Shown: positions 1 through 8,625, numbered from the stretch's first letter. The stretch: DNA of 64,000 bases from RHLJ01 sp965601955 (GCA_965601955.1 OZ271855.1:1736001-1800000); one strand, 5' to 3'. Notes: generated from the letters alone by a model not told the origin. Numbers and translations are program-made.

Positions 1-132
1 TGTATGAAGTCCGGGAAAAAACGTATTCCAAGGAAAACTTAGAGAAGCCCTGGTAATTCAAAAATTCCCTTAAAAAGTCTCCCAAGGAAGTCCTCCTCGA
101 GGGAGGTATCATTTTGAGCTTGCTCAAAAGGC

Positions 133-200
133 GGTGGGTGTAACACCCCACCGAATGATCAAAGAACCGTTTGATCATTCAGCTCCCCTCTGAGGGGAGA
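133..200. repeat. Three-hairpin intergenic repeat, copy 1
   Basis: Three adjacent palindromes: a GGTGGGTGT/ACACCCCACC hairpin (133-152), a TGATCAAA/TTTGATCA hairpin (about 153-180) and a CTCCCCTC/GAGGGGAG hairpin (183-199). The same modules recur at 6434, 8552 and 27628 in the opposite order, so this copy is inverted. The flank before it also matches the flank after the 27628 copy in reverse (CCCACCG..TTTTGAG). It lies downstream of the DinB-fold gene. Confidence 0.75.
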
Positions 201-229
201 CTTATACGGAGACTTTTTGGAGAGAGATT

Positions 230-673
230 TTACTTATCCAATAACCTTCGATGGTAGTTGATTTGCCCCAGGTGGTAGAGCATATGGCTGTAGAGATGCA
301 GAAAAAACCACTCATTAGTTATTACTCCACCAAAGAGTTCGATAGGATAATCTTTCTTGATTTCCTCATCGGACATTCCTTCGAGGGTCCCAGTAACGGA
401 TGCAATAGCCGCATCAATTCTGCTATATAACTCTTCGGTATTTACCCGACCATTAAATTCAAATTCCCGGTCTCGTATATAACCGGTATCTCCAATTACT
501 CCTCCAAAGAAATGCTGAAGGTTTCCGGCAATATGAAGAGCTAAGTTTCCAGCGCTATTATTGATTCCATCAGCTTTTTGCCAGATGGCTTCTTCAGAAG
601 GATACGCTTCAATTTCAGCTTTTACTTTTGGTAAGTCGCGCTCGAATAATTGGGACAGGGTTTGTGAGAGCAT
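230..673 (-). CDS. DinB-family putative metal-binding protein
   Basis: A 147-residue four-helix-bundle protein of the DinB superfamily. Seen: a His in LALHIAG (residue 47) and an HxxxH pair in LYSHMLYHLGQI (130 and 134), which together match the usual three-His metal site of the fold. There is no signal peptide, so it should be cytosolic. The family includes thiol-dependent transferases and damage-inducible proteins; nothing here gives a substrate. It is the last gene of a minus-strand run behind msrB, separated by about 55 bases that hold a small GTCATCCTGAG inverted repeat. The ATG start at 673 is clear. The fold is likely; the function is unknown. Confidence 0.75.
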   Translation of the reverse strand: MLSQTLSQLFERDLPKVKAEIEAYPSEEAIWQKADGINNSAGNLALHIAGNLQHFFGGVIGDTGYIRDREFEFNGRVNTEELYSRIDAAIASVTGTLEGMSDEEIKKDYPIELFGGVITNEWFFLHLYSHMLYHLGQINYHRRLLDK

Positions 674-688
674 GGGTCTTATTATTTG

Positions 689-719
689 TCATCCTGAGCG
701 GAAGTAGCCTCAGAATGAC
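689..719. repeat. Short GTCATCCTGAG inverted repeat
   Basis: GTCATCCTGAG and CTCAGAATGAC face each other across a 9-base loop between msrB and the DinB-fold gene. The arm is the GTCATCCTGAG/GTCATTGCGAG type also found at 25.1, 29.1, 45.2 and 61.2 kb in this window. Confidence 0.55.
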
Positions 720-727
720 TGTTAGGA

Positions 728-1183
728 TTAATTTGAGGCAGATTCCACTTTCTTCAAACTAACGGCGTTTACGCAATATCGCAAACCACTGGGCTCAGGA
801 CCATCAGGGAATACATGACCTAAATGTGCATCACAGGTATTGCAAAGGATTTCAATGCGAACCATCCCGTGAGAGAAGTCTCCTTCGTAGGCAACGGCAT
901 TTTCCTTTACAGGCTGGGTAAAAGAAGGCCAGCCGGAAAAGCTCTCGAATTTGGTGTTAGAATCAAAGAGAAGGGTGCCGCAACAAATGCACGCATATTC
1001 CCCGGGTTCAAACCGGCTGCACATTTCACTGGAATAGGGGCGCTCAGTTCCTTTGAGCCGGGTTATAGCATATTGCTCGTCCGTTAATTGAGCTTTCCAT
1101 TCCTCTGCAGTTTTTTCAACCCTTCGGTCAGGCCTAGGATTACCATTTTTAGCGAATAGTTGTACGTCCTTCCAGTTCAGCAT
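728..1183 (-). CDS. msrB: Peptide-methionine (R)-S-oxide reductase
   Basis: MsrB reduces the R-epimer of methionine sulfoxide in proteins. Seen: two CxxC zinc pairs (CICC and CNTC), the HLGHVFPDGP block and the catalytic cysteine in LRYCVN near the C-terminus. Length is normal for a single-domain MsrB. The ATG giving MLNWKDVQ is preferred; a GTG two codons upstream (1189) is also open. There is no signal peptide, so it is probably cytosolic. It follows glmM by about 15 bases and is probably cotranscribed with it. No msrA is present in the window. Confidence 0.93.
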   Translation of the reverse strand: MLNWKDVQLFAKNGNPRPDRRVEKTAEEWKAQLTDEQYAITRLKGTERPYSSEMCSRFEPGEYACICCGTLLFDSNTKFESFSGWPSFTQPVKENAVAYEGDFSHGMVRIEILCNTCDAHLGHVFPDGPEPSGLRYCVNAVSLKKVESASN

Positions 1184-1197
1184 AATCACAATTAATA

Positions 1198-2547
1198 TTA
1201 CTTCAATAAAGCTCTGATTTTATTAGCAAAACCTTCAGCTGCTTCGGGAGATTTGCCCTCAGAGTAAATTCTTACAATGGGTTCGGTATTCGATTTTCGA
1301 AGGTGCACCCAGCCTTCCTCAAAATCTACTTTAACCCCGTCAATTGTATTTGGGTTAAGTGAGGCATAATGATCTTTAACCATGGCCAATACTTCATCTG
1401 CATCTTTACCTAAATCATCGAGCTGAATTTTACTTTTACTCATATAGTAATTTGTGAACTCTGCCCGGTACTGTGATGAAGAAATAGCCCGGTTCGCCAG
1501 TTGCTGCACTACACAAGCAATACCTACCAAAGCATCCCTTCCGTAGTGCAGATCGGGGACAATAATGCCTCCGCTGCCTTCACCACCAACTACAGCATCA
1601 ACTTCCTGCATTTTTTTAACCACGTTAATTTCACCAACAGCAGATCGGTAGCAGGTTTGATCATATTTAGCACTCACTTCATCGGCAATTCTAGAGGAAG
1701 AGAGATTGGTAGCCGTAGCTCCTGGTTTTTTTTCCAGTATGAAGTCAAACACGGAAGCCTGTGTATATTCTTCTCCAAACAGGATTCCTTTGTCATCAAC
1801 CAAAGCCAGTCGGTCTGCATCAGGATCCGTAACCACTCCCAGATCAGCTCCTGTTTCTTTTACCAATTCACAAATCTCAGTGAGATGCTCGGGAAGAGGT
1901 TCGGGATTATGTGGAAATAATCCATTGGGAGTACAGTGTATCTTATGAACTTCGGCAACTCCCAGCTTTTCTAATAGCAAGGGAACAGCTAAAGATCCGG
2001 CGCCATTTACAGCATCAACAGCTACTGAAAGCTTCGCTTCCCTGATTACACCGGTATCGATGTAGGGGAGATCTAAAATTTCCCGGATATGATCATCCAA
2101 AAGGTCATCATCGGTAGTTAACGAACCGATGTTATCGTAGGTTTGATAGTTGAATTCACCATTTTCAGAAATCTCAAGCATCTCTCTACCCTGATCGGCA
2201 TCCATAAATTCGCTGGTAGAGTTGAGTAGTTTTAGCGCATTCCATTGAGCGGGATTATGACTGGCCGAGATAATAATTCCGCCAGCGGCTTCATGCTTTA
2301 GCACGCCCATTGCTACGGTGGGAGTAGGCACAATACCTACTTTAATTACATCACATCCAACGCTCATAAGGGTCGAGGCAACTATGTGTTCGCACAACTC
2401 TCCGGTAACGCGTGAGTCTCTTCCTAAAATTACGGTCCCTCCATTTAGCCAGGTACCATAAGCGGCAGTAAACCGTGCTAAATTTTCCGGGGTCAGATCG
2501 GTTCCAAAAATCCCCCTTATCCCCGAAACAGATACCATTAACGCCAT
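1198..2547 (-). CDS. glmM: Phosphoglucosamine mutase (phosphohexomutase family)
   Basis: A 449-residue alpha-D-phosphohexomutase, probably converting glucosamine-6-phosphate to glucosamine-1-phosphate for UDP-GlcNAc and cell-wall synthesis. Seen: N-terminal GIRGIFG, the phosphoserine loop SASHNP near residue 96, the metal loop DPDADR near 240, the sugar loop GEGSGG and the C-terminal phosphate-binding RKSNTEP. The start is decided by a strong AGGAG just upstream of the ATG at 2547; that site overlaps the end of the preceding TPR gene, whose stop is one base away, so the two are translationally close. Phosphomannomutase activity cannot be excluded from sequence. Confidence 0.87.
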   Translation of the reverse strand: MALMVSVSGIRGIFGTDLTPENLARFTAAYGTWLNGGTVILGRDSRVTGELCEHIVASTLMSVGCDVIKVGIVPTPTVAMGVLKHEAAGGIIISASHNPAQWNALKLLNSTSEFMDADQGREMLEISENGEFNYQTYDNIGSLTTDDDLLDDHIREILDLPYIDTGVIREAKLSVAVDAVNGAGSLAVPLLLEKLGVAEVHKIHCTPNGLFPHNPEPLPEHLTEICELVKETGADLGVVTDPDADRLALVDDKGILFGEEYTQASVFDFILEKKPGATATNLSSSRIADEVSAKYDQTCYRSAVGEINVVKKMQEVDAVVGGEGSGGIIVPDLHYGRDALVGIACVVQQLANRAISSSQYRAEFTNYYMSKSKIQLDDLGKDADEVLAMVKDHYASLNPNTIDGVKVDFEEGWVHLRKSNTEPIVRIYSEGKSPEAAEGFANKIRALLK

Positions 2548-2548
2548 A

Positions 2549-4456
2549 TTATTCTCCTCTTTGTTGGTTTATTACTCCAATTAATTGCTGTCTCCAGTTT
2601 CTTAATCCAGGGAAATTGGGACTTAGTTCCAAAGCTCTGTCAGCTGTTTCTAATGCTTTTTGCAATTGTCCGTCATTAAAGTACGCTCCGGATAAATTGT
2701 ACAACATTTGAACATCCCGGGGGTTCAATCTTCGGGATGCTTCAAGGTAAGCGATCCCCTGAGTAGCATTCCCCTTTTGTACTTCGATCGCTCCAAGCAT
2801 TTTTGTGACAAAGGCTTCGTTTGGGTTGATCTCATAAGCTTTGGTAAGCAGTGGTTCTGCTTCACCAAAATTATTTTGATCTAACAGAATGCGTGCTGCA
2901 AAGATATACGGGGATTCATTCCAGGGTTGATTCCGGATAAGTCCATAGTATTCCCGAAGAGCTTTCTCGTTTTGCCTGGTTCGGGTATAAAACTCAGCTA
3001 GCTGAACCTTCGCCTCATCCCATCTTAGATTAGCATGTACGGTATAAAATGCAAGGCTATCGGCAACTCCAGATGGCTTATACTCCCTTTGGTAAAGGCT
3101 TTGATTCCCATCCAGCACAAAAGGGAATCCCTGTTTCAGTGTTTCGATTCGATGCCATGCTACCCGATTATCAAAGTCAGACATAAACATCAAATTCTTG
3201 TAGTTATTAAGGCCAATCCTGGGCTCAAGGTCAAAGTAATCCAACATAGACTCAGAAAAAGACCGCCCAATGATGAAGTAACCTTGTTGATTGGGGTGAA
3301 GATGTTCGAGCATTAGGTCAAAGCCAATAATGCCATCTCTTGTGTATTTAACCAATTCTTCATGAGCCGGGACATAGACCACAGCTTCATTTTCATCAGC
3401 TTTTTCTGCGATGATTTCATTTACTTTTGAGGGGGCACGGAATTTTAATCCATCAAGATCTTTTGCCAGAGTGAATTTTTCCAGGGCTAGTTCAAAATCT
3501 CGCTCCTCATACGCCGAAGTAGCTTCGTTATATAACTGTTGTGCTGGTAATTGCTCACCATCTTCAACAGATACGAAAGGAGGATGGTCTTTCAGGTTGC
3601 TTGCAATACTGCCAAGAAAAACGGGAATCCCATTTCGTTCAAATTGGGAGACAATGGCATCAAGGTTACTTTCGAACTGACCCATTGCCAATTCATATTG
3701 AGGGCTTTCCAGTTCTATGGAGCGGGAATCAACAATACGTTCCATCAAGGTGCCTGATTGGTCTATCGTTTCCCCGGAAAATTTCTCGGAAATCCAAATC
3801 CCCGAATCCACAATAATGGTCCTAAGCAGCATAAAGGTCTTAAAGCGCTGCAATTTTAGATAGAATCGAACAAAGCCCGGGAAGGCACCGAGGTTTTCGT
3901 TGGAACCTACTCCAAGTGCCCCATAAAATTCATTATGCCCAGCGTAAATCATAATGGCATCCGGTTGTTGAGCAATGATTTCATCCACCTGATCGAATAA
4001 GGTATAGGAGCTAATTGCGGAGATACCCACATTTACTACTTCTACATGCTTATCCGGCATGGCATCGGCGAGCACATCCTGAACTACCCTGGAATAAGTG
4101 CCATTAAATCCATATGGATATCCCGCAGCACTTGATCCCCCCATAGCAAATACCCGAAATCCATTTTCGGGTTTCTCTTTAAGGAATGAATCGATAGAAG
4201 GGTTTGGGATTGTTTTGGTATAGAAAAAATACCGCGTTGCAAAGTTGGGGTTAGGCATCAGAAATTCCTCAGTCCCTATGCCCGGATCATAGAACAAATC
4301 TGTATCGCCCAGATAATTAACACTCCTTAAAACGATTTCAATAATCAGGAAGAATAAAACCGGAATTGAAAAGGTGATGGCGTAAAAAAGTGCCTTTTTT
4401 TTGACTGAAAGAGGAGCTTTCGGCTGCTCAGTTTTCTTAGACTTCGTTTTAGCCAT
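2549..4456 (-). CDS. Membrane-anchored SGNH-hydrolase-like protein with TPR repeats
   Basis: A 635-residue protein. A Lys-rich N-terminus precedes one membrane helix (about residues 22-44). An SGNH/GDSL-like domain follows: block I is MGGSSAAG (near 106-112), block III resembles AGHNEFYG (near 172), and the terminal block is HLHPNQQGY. The last 150 residues form TPR units ending with ALELSPNFPGLRNW. Placement suggests an exported, inner-membrane-tethered enzyme or scaffold, perhaps acting on surface glycans or acyl groups, but no substrate can be read. It lies between the cobalamin adenosyltransferase (2-base gap) and glmM. Catalytic competence is plausible because Ser, Asn and His are all present. 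Confidence 0.72.
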   Translation of the reverse strand: MAKTKSKKTEQPKAPLSVKKKALFYAITFSIPVLFFLIIEIVLRSVNYLGDTDLFYDPGIGTEEFLMPNPNFATRYFFYTKTIPNPSIDSFLKEKPENGFRVFAMGGSSAAGYPYGFNGTYSRVVQDVLADAMPDKHVEVVNVGISAISSYTLFDQVDEIIAQQPDAIMIYAGHNEFYGALGVGSNENLGAFPGFVRFYLKLQRFKTFMLLRTIIVDSGIWISEKFSGETIDQSGTLMERIVDSRSIELESPQYELAMGQFESNLDAIVSQFERNGIPVFLGSIASNLKDHPPFVSVEDGEQLPAQQLYNEATSAYEERDFELALEKFTLAKDLDGLKFRAPSKVNEIIAEKADENEAVVYVPAHEELVKYTRDGIIGFDLMLEHLHPNQQGYFIIGRSFSESMLDYFDLEPRIGLNNYKNLMFMSDFDNRVAWHRIETLKQGFPFVLDGNQSLYQREYKPSGVADSLAFYTVHANLRWDEAKVQLAEFYTRTRQNEKALREYYGLIRNQPWNESPYIFAARILLDQNNFGEAEPLLTKAYEINPNEAFVTKMLGAIEVQKGNATQGIAYLEASRRLNPRDVQMLYNLSGAYFNDGQLQKALETADRALELSPNFPGLRNWRQQLIGVINQQRGE

Positions 4457-4458
4457 AC

Positions 4459-5004
4459 CTATTTTTTAGGAATCCACGGGGTTTCTTCCGTACCCGAAGT
4501 ATGATTCTCATACCTGGCGAGTACGAATAGGAAATCGGAAAGTCTGTTTAGATACTTGATGGCTTCCGGATAGACATATTCCTCATCGGCGCATGAGACT
4601 GTGATTCGTTCAGCTCTTCGGCAAACAGTTCTGGCAAAGTGTAAGGCTGATGCAGCCTGAGTACCGCCAGGGAGAATGAAAGATTTCAATCCAGGTAATT
4701 CATCTTCCAGAGAGTCAATGCTCTTTTCGAGGAACCCAACTTCTGTATCTGAAATGCGATCAATTCGAACTTCCCTGGAAACAGGAGTTGCAAGGTCAGC
4801 TCCTAATACAAATAGTTGATATTGAATTTCCCTAAGTAACTCATTGGTTCTGGAGGAATGTGGAAAGGATAATGCCATCCCGATTACAGAGTTTAATTCA
4901 TCTACGGTTCCATAAGCTGAAATCCGGTAGGAATTCTTTTCCACTGTTTGTCCGCCAAAAAGGGAAGTCATCCCCTTATCACCTTTTTTTGTGTATATCT
5001 TCAT
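4459..5004 (-). CDS. Cob(I)yrinic acid a,c-diamide adenosyltransferase (PduO type)
   Basis: A 181-residue ATP:cob(I)alamin adenosyltransferase that makes adenosylcobalamin. Seen: the N-terminal ATP loop KKGDKGMTSLFGG, the YGTVDELNS segment, and the helical core motifs RTVCRRAER and YLNRLSDFLF that are diagnostic of PduO-type enzymes. Length matches the family. It is the first gene of the minus-strand cluster; the ATG is at 5004. No cobalamin riboswitch was recognised in the short upstream gap, and no other B12 gene is in the window, so it may serve salvage. Confidence 0.92.
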   Translation of the reverse strand: MKIYTKKGDKGMTSLFGGQTVEKNSYRISAYGTVDELNSVIGMALSFPHSSRTNELLREIQYQLFVLGADLATPVSREVRIDRISDTEVGFLEKSIDSLEDELPGLKSFILPGGTQAASALHFARTVCRRAERITVSCADEEYVYPEAIKYLNRLSDFLFVLARYENHTSGTEETPWIPKK

Positions 5005-5123
5005 AAATCAAAAATAGAATATTCAGCAAACATAATCCTTGAGCTTTAGGTTTCTTCTACGATAAATTCAAACTTTCATCGTTTATGTTCCTTGAAGTCT
5101 ATAAATGAATAGTCAATTTCGTT

Positions 5124-5621
5124 TTGCTTCTGCGTAGAAATATTACCCCTCTGGTTACGGCTTTACTCTTCTTTGGATGTGTAAGTACTAATAATAGTGT
5201 AGAAGAATCTTGTCTTTTGGATGAGAGCAGTAAAAGAATACTTGCAGATATAGAGTCCGATTTTTTAGAAGACTTACATGTTTATGAAATGTCCATAAGT
5301 ACAGAAATATATAGATCGGATACCCTGACATATTTGCCAAGTGCAGTTAGTGAGTTTTTTGAAATTGAGGAGTCAGAGTTTAAAACCCTAAAATTGAGTG
5401 ATCCTGTATTCTGGTGTGGACTATCTCTTGCAAGAACTAAAACAACGGATAAAAGAGACAGAAAAAATGTCATTCACATTTCAGTTCCTGTACTTAATGC
5501 TAAAGGAGATAAGGCGTTTATCGTTTACTATAAATTTGCGGGTTATACATTCATTTTATTGGAGAAAGAGAATGAAGTGTGGTCAATTAAGGATGGTGGA
5601 ATACTCACTTTAGATGGCTAA
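5124..5621 (+). CDS. Putative lipoprotein of unknown function
   Basis: A 165-residue protein not matched to a family. Seen: two Arg residues, a short hydrophobic stretch, then LFFGC (Cys 19), a plausible lipobox, and a Ser/Asn/Glu-rich linker. The remainder looks like a compact alpha/beta domain with late beta-strands (FIVYYKFAGYTFILLEKE). The start is a TTG at 5124; an in-frame stop lies 18 bases upstream and the nearby ATG at 5105 is in another frame. Likely an exported membrane-anchored protein; its role is unknown. Confidence 0.6.
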   Translation: MLLRRNITPLVTALLFFGCVSTNNSVEESCLLDESSKRILADIESDFLEDLHVYEMSISTEIYRSDTLTYLPSAVSEFFEIEESEFKTLKLSDPVFWCGLSLARTKTTDKRDRKNVIHISVPVLNAKGDKAFIVYYKFAGYTFILLEKENEVWSIKDGGILTLDG

Positions 5622-5665
5622 ATTCCTCTTAGTAATTCTAACTGTTTTCACCTCTAATAAAATCC

Positions 5666-6415
5666 ATGCAAAAAATCTTTCTCACCGTTCTCTTCACAAG
5701 CTGTATATATGCCTTAAGTTTTGCTCAAACAAAAATCCAATCTGGCTATGATGTGATAAATGCGATGCACGCCAAATACCAAGGGAAATGGTACAAGCAC
5801 CTGACTTTCCTCCAGAAGACTTCATTCTATGGTCAGGATGGAAGCATTCAGCGAACACAGGATTGGTATGAGGCACTTACGCTGCCTGGGAAACTGGCTA
5901 TTCGATTTGATGAGAAGCAGAGTGTAAACGGAATCCTATTCCACAACGGCATGCAGTTTGGGTATGCCAATGGTCAAAAGATCCAGGAAGTAGAACGAGT
6001 ACATGAATTGTTGGTATTAGGATTTGATATCTATCATCAGTCTCCGGATATAACAGCTGCCCAACTTACGAACCGAGGCTTTAACCTGGAAGCCATGTAC
6101 GAAGGTGAATGGCAGGGGAGAGAGGTGTATGTAGTCGGAACTGCCAAGCCTGATACCACTATTCCACAATTCTGGATTGATAAAGAGCGTCTGGTATTCG
6201 TCCGGAATTTTACGGTAGGCAGACAGAATACTATCCAGGAAGTACAGTTCAATAAATATGAGCGACTAGGGGGAGGTTGGATAGCACCCGAAGTAATTTT
6301 CAAAGCCAATGGCTTCATGGGTTTGCTTGAAGAATACACCCAAATCCAAATTCCGGATACCCTCAATCAGGAGATTTTCGATCCTGAGCTTTTCCCAGAA
6401 ACAATCTGGGATTAG
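5666..6415 (+). CDS. Exported protein with LolA-like appearance
   Basis: A 249-residue protein with a clear Sec signal peptide (about residues 1-20, ending SFAQ). The body is rich in alternating strands (WYEALTLPGKLAIRF, NGILFHNGMQFGYANG, WQGREVYVVG, FWIDKERLVFVR), resembling the half-barrel of LolA/LppX lipid carriers, but no diagnostic motif was found. It lies 44 bases after the lipoprotein gene on the same strand and could be cotranscribed. A periplasmic lipid- or ligand-binding role is inference only. The three-hairpin repeat copy 2 follows it. Confidence 0.65.
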   Translation: MQKIFLTVLFTSCIYALSFAQTKIQSGYDVINAMHAKYQGKWYKHLTFLQKTSFYGQDGSIQRTQDWYEALTLPGKLAIRFDEKQSVNGILFHNGMQFGYANGQKIQEVERVHELLVLGFDIYHQSPDITAAQLTNRGFNLEAMYEGEWQGREVYVVGTAKPDTTIPQFWIDKERLVFVRNFTVGRQNTIQEVQFNKYERLGGGWIAPEVIFKANGFMGLLEEYTQIQIPDTLNQEIFDPELFPETIWD

Positions 6416-6433
6416 CATAAAGGCGATAAATAG

Positions 6434-6499
6434 TCTCCCCTTGAGGGGAGACCGATAAATCAAGTGTTCTTGATTTATCGTGTGGGGTGCCAACCCCAC
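6434..6499. repeat. Three-hairpin intergenic repeat, copy 2
   Basis: TCTCCCCTTGAGGGGAGA, then the hairpin CGATAAATCAAG/CTTGATTTATCG, then GTGGGGTGCCAACCCCAC. Module order matches the copies at 8552 and 27628. The middle palindrome has diverged in sequence but kept its base pairing. It lies between an exported-protein gene and an ECF sigma gene. Confidence 0.72.
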
Positions 6500-6629
6500 T
6501 ATTTAAATCTACAATCATCACGCTCACATTGACGATTTTTTGCCTTAGGTAAGAAGATTTTTACTTATTTAGGTTCTCGATACAACCTTTTTATTGTTTT
6601 CGCCACTCATATAATAAAATGGAACCTGA

Positions 6630-7178
6630 ATGACGAACAGACAATTGGTTAGCCAATTTTTAGAAACGAGAAGTGAACAAGCTTTTATTAGTCTGTATGA
6701 TCAGTTTACTCCAAGGCTGTACCAGGTTGCATATCGACTTTCAGGCCATGACAAAACTACTGCTGATGATTTAATTCAGCAGATGTGGTACATAGTAGTC
6801 CAAAAATTAGAAAAATTTGAATGGAAGTCAGAGTTGAGTACCTGGTTAACCGGAATCTTGATCAATATTTGGAGAGAAAAAAGAAGGAAATCGCAGCATG
6901 AGATACTGATTCATCTTGAAATACAAGATGAGGATCACTCAGATGAGGATGAAGAAGAATCTTTGTTCAATATGGATCACCTGGAGCTTGCTATTGCGAA
7001 ATTACCACCAGGATATCGGCAAATCATCATACTCCATGATGTGGAGGGGTATACACACAGCGAAATTGCACATATAGTTGGTATAACCGAAGGGACAAGT
7101 AAGAGTCAGTTATATCAAGCAAGAAAAGCATTAAGAACATATTTAAAGGAAGCTATAAAAGTAGACAGTTATGAATGA
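6630..7178 (+). CDS. ECF-family RNA polymerase sigma factor
   Basis: A 182-residue group 4 sigma factor. Region 2 spans about residues 20-90 (DQFTPRLYQVAYRLSG...DDLIQQMWYIVVQKLEKFEWKS style, then STWLTGILINIWRE). An acidic linker DEDHSDEDEEE follows, then region 4 (about 118-172) with LPPGYRQIIILHDVEGYTHSEI and a helix-turn-helix ending SQLYQARKALR. It overlaps the next gene by 8 bases, so the two are translationally coupled. That gene encodes a single-TM protein likely to be its anti-sigma factor. It lacks the long C-terminal extension of classic ECF41/ECF42 types. The target promoter was not identified. Confidence 0.9.
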   Translation: MTNRQLVSQFLETRSEQAFISLYDQFTPRLYQVAYRLSGHDKTTADDLIQQMWYIVVQKLEKFEWKSELSTWLTGILINIWREKRRKSQHEILIHLEIQDEDHSDEDEEESLFNMDHLELAIAKLPPGYRQIIILHDVEGYTHSEIAHIVGITEGTSKSQLYQARKALRTYLKEAIKVDSYE

Positions 7179-7728
7179 GGATCTCACAGATTACGAAAAG
7201 AAGGTGTTTGATAACCTTCCCAAAAAAGCTGATTTAAATCCAGCCTTGCGGGAAAAAACAGTTCAAAAGCTTAAATCGGACGGAATGATTCGTGCGGTAC
7301 CGGTTAAAAGAAACGGGTTAAGATGGGCAGCTTCTGTTGCAGCGTCAATTCTTTTATTTATTTCTGGTCTGAAGATTGGACAATGGTCGGTAATAATTGA
7401 GCCGGTAGATGATGAAATAAATCCAGCTTTAGGTTATGCGATTTTGCTTTATGAGGATGAACAGTTTATTCAAGGCGAACCTTTAGCCAGAGCTGAGGAA
7501 TATGGAGATTGGATGCGGTCCGTTTCTGGTCAGGGTTATTATATAAGAGGTCAGGAATTATCTGATGAATCTTCTGCTATTAATCTTCCGACTACGACTG
7601 AACACGTGCTAAGAGGTTACTTTTTGCTGGAAGCTCACAGCCTGGAAGAAGCAATAGGGCTTGTTGAAACAATACCCCATGTCAAATACGGTGGTGGTGT
7701 TGAAGTAAAGAAATTTGTGAATAGATAA
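7171..7728 (+). CDS. Putative membrane anti-sigma factor fused to a YCII/DGPF-like domain
   Basis: A 185-residue protein. A soluble N-terminus (1-48; LREKTVQKLKSDGMI resembles cytoplasmic parts of anti-sigma factors) is followed by one TM helix (52-70). A C-terminal domain (about 87-185) reads like a YCII-related alpha-beta barrel: GYAILLYEDE, AEEYGDWMRSV, GYYIRGQELSDES and a final GYFLLEAHSLEEAIGLVE...GGGVEVKKF. The YCII domain would face the periplasm. Start overlaps the sigma gene by 8 bases. Its role as sensor and sigma antagonist is inferred from context; the typical zinc anti-sigma HxxxCxxC motif is absent. Confidence 0.7.
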   Translation: MNEDLTDYEKKVFDNLPKKADLNPALREKTVQKLKSDGMIRAVPVKRNGLRWAASVAASILLFISGLKIGQWSVIIEPVDDEINPALGYAILLYEDEQFIQGEPLARAEEYGDWMRSVSGQGYYIRGQELSDESSAINLPTTTEHVLRGYFLLEAHSLEEAIGLVETIPHVKYGGGVEVKKFVNR

Positions 7729-7737
7729 GAGGATGGT

Positions 7738-8577
7738 ATGAAACTAAAGCTTGTATTTATTTTTAGCTTGCTCATTATAATGACTACAACAAATACGATC
7801 ACTGCACAGCTGAAATTTCATGGCGTGAAGATAAAAGTAGTCGATATGAATGAGGCGATAGATTTTTATGTGCATAAACTGGGATTTCAGGTTCAATCTC
7901 AGGATGAATTTCCGGATCAGGTAATACTAAAGACGAATAGTTTTCCTGTTTATCTGGAACTGACTAAAAACAATAGCTCATCTGTTTATCCTAAAGAAGC
8001 CAGAACAGGGCTTGTCCTGCAAACGAACAAGTTATTACCCAAGATCGATGAGCTAAGGGAAGAAGGAATAGAATTTTATGATAGTCTTTTAACCAGGAAT
8101 GGGGTTGGCATCTCCATCCCATTTGAAGATCCCTTTGGGAATGTACTTCACTTAATCGAAGTCCAAATCTGGCCGGTTGACGGCTTCAATGAACCAAGAG
8201 TATATAATGCTGGAGTAACTATCGCTGATATGGATACAGCCATCGATTTTTATATTAATAAGCTTGGGTTCTTGGTATGGTCAAAAAACTACCTTCCCGA
8301 TGCATTACCTCTTAAGCACGAGGATGAAAGCTTTGCATTCATGATTCATTATGAAGATGGGCTAGCTCCAAATTCTATCCGATACTCATTAGAAGCTCAT
8401 ACTTTACTGATGTTTGAAACCCTGGATTTGGACATATACAGAAAAGAGCTCAAGAGCAAAGGAGTTTCTATCATCGACTTGAAATCGGAAGAGAAATTTG
8501 CTCTTAAAGATACTGAAGGCAATATGATTGAGGTGATAAAGGCTAGAATAAATCTCCCCTCCAGGGGAGATGAATGA
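7738..8577 (+). CDS. Periplasmic tandem VOC (glyoxalase-fold) protein
   Basis: A 279-residue protein with a signal peptide (1-24, ending ITAQ) and two vicinal-oxygen-chelate domains. Domain one (about 26-145) has FHGVKIKVVDMNEAIDFY and ends NVLHLIEVQ; domain two (about 155-270) has AGVTIADMDTAIDFYINK and ends GNMIEVIKA. Each carries the DMxxAIDFY helix and terminal Glu usual in the superfamily. It begins 9 bases after the sigma/anti-sigma pair, so the three form one operon. The family includes dioxygenases, glyoxalases and antibiotic-binding proteins; export suggests ligand capture outside the cytoplasm. The last nine codons run into repeat copy 3, so the C-terminus was probably remodelled by that repeat. 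Confidence 0.78.
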   Translation: MKLKLVFIFSLLIIMTTTNTITAQLKFHGVKIKVVDMNEAIDFYVHKLGFQVQSQDEFPDQVILKTNSFPVYLELTKNNSSSVYPKEARTGLVLQTNKLLPKIDELREEGIEFYDSLLTRNGVGISIPFEDPFGNVLHLIEVQIWPVDGFNEPRVYNAGVTIADMDTAIDFYINKLGFLVWSKNYLPDALPLKHEDESFAFMIHYEDGLAPNSIRYSLEAHTLLMFETLDLDIYRKELKSKGVSIIDLKSEEKFALKDTEGNMIEVIKARINLPSRGDE

Positions 8578-8620
8578 TCAAATAGTACTTTTATCATTCT
8601 GCTGGGTGCCAACCCCACCA
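8552..8620. repeat. Three-hairpin intergenic repeat, copy 3
   Basis: ATCTCCCCTCCAGGGGAGAT, then TGATCAAATAGTACTTTTATCA, then CTGGGTGCCAACCCCACC. It is very close to copy 4 at 27628 (shared middle motif TGATCAAATAGTACTTT). Its left end encodes the final residues and the stop codon of the upstream VOC gene. Confidence 0.75.
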
Positions 8621-8625
8621 ATTAT

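Noticed and set aside
1..229. Possible truncated gene at the left edge
   Set aside because: No coding-like frame; the stretch holds repeat copy 1 and AT-rich sequence.
1501..1920. A 139-codon plus-strand open frame inside glmM
   Set aside because: It is antisense to a well-supported enzyme gene and its translation has no domain-like pattern.
3035..3816. Several plus-strand open frames inside the SGNH/TPR gene
   Set aside because: Overlapping antisense frames of a long real gene, without ribosome sites or homology.
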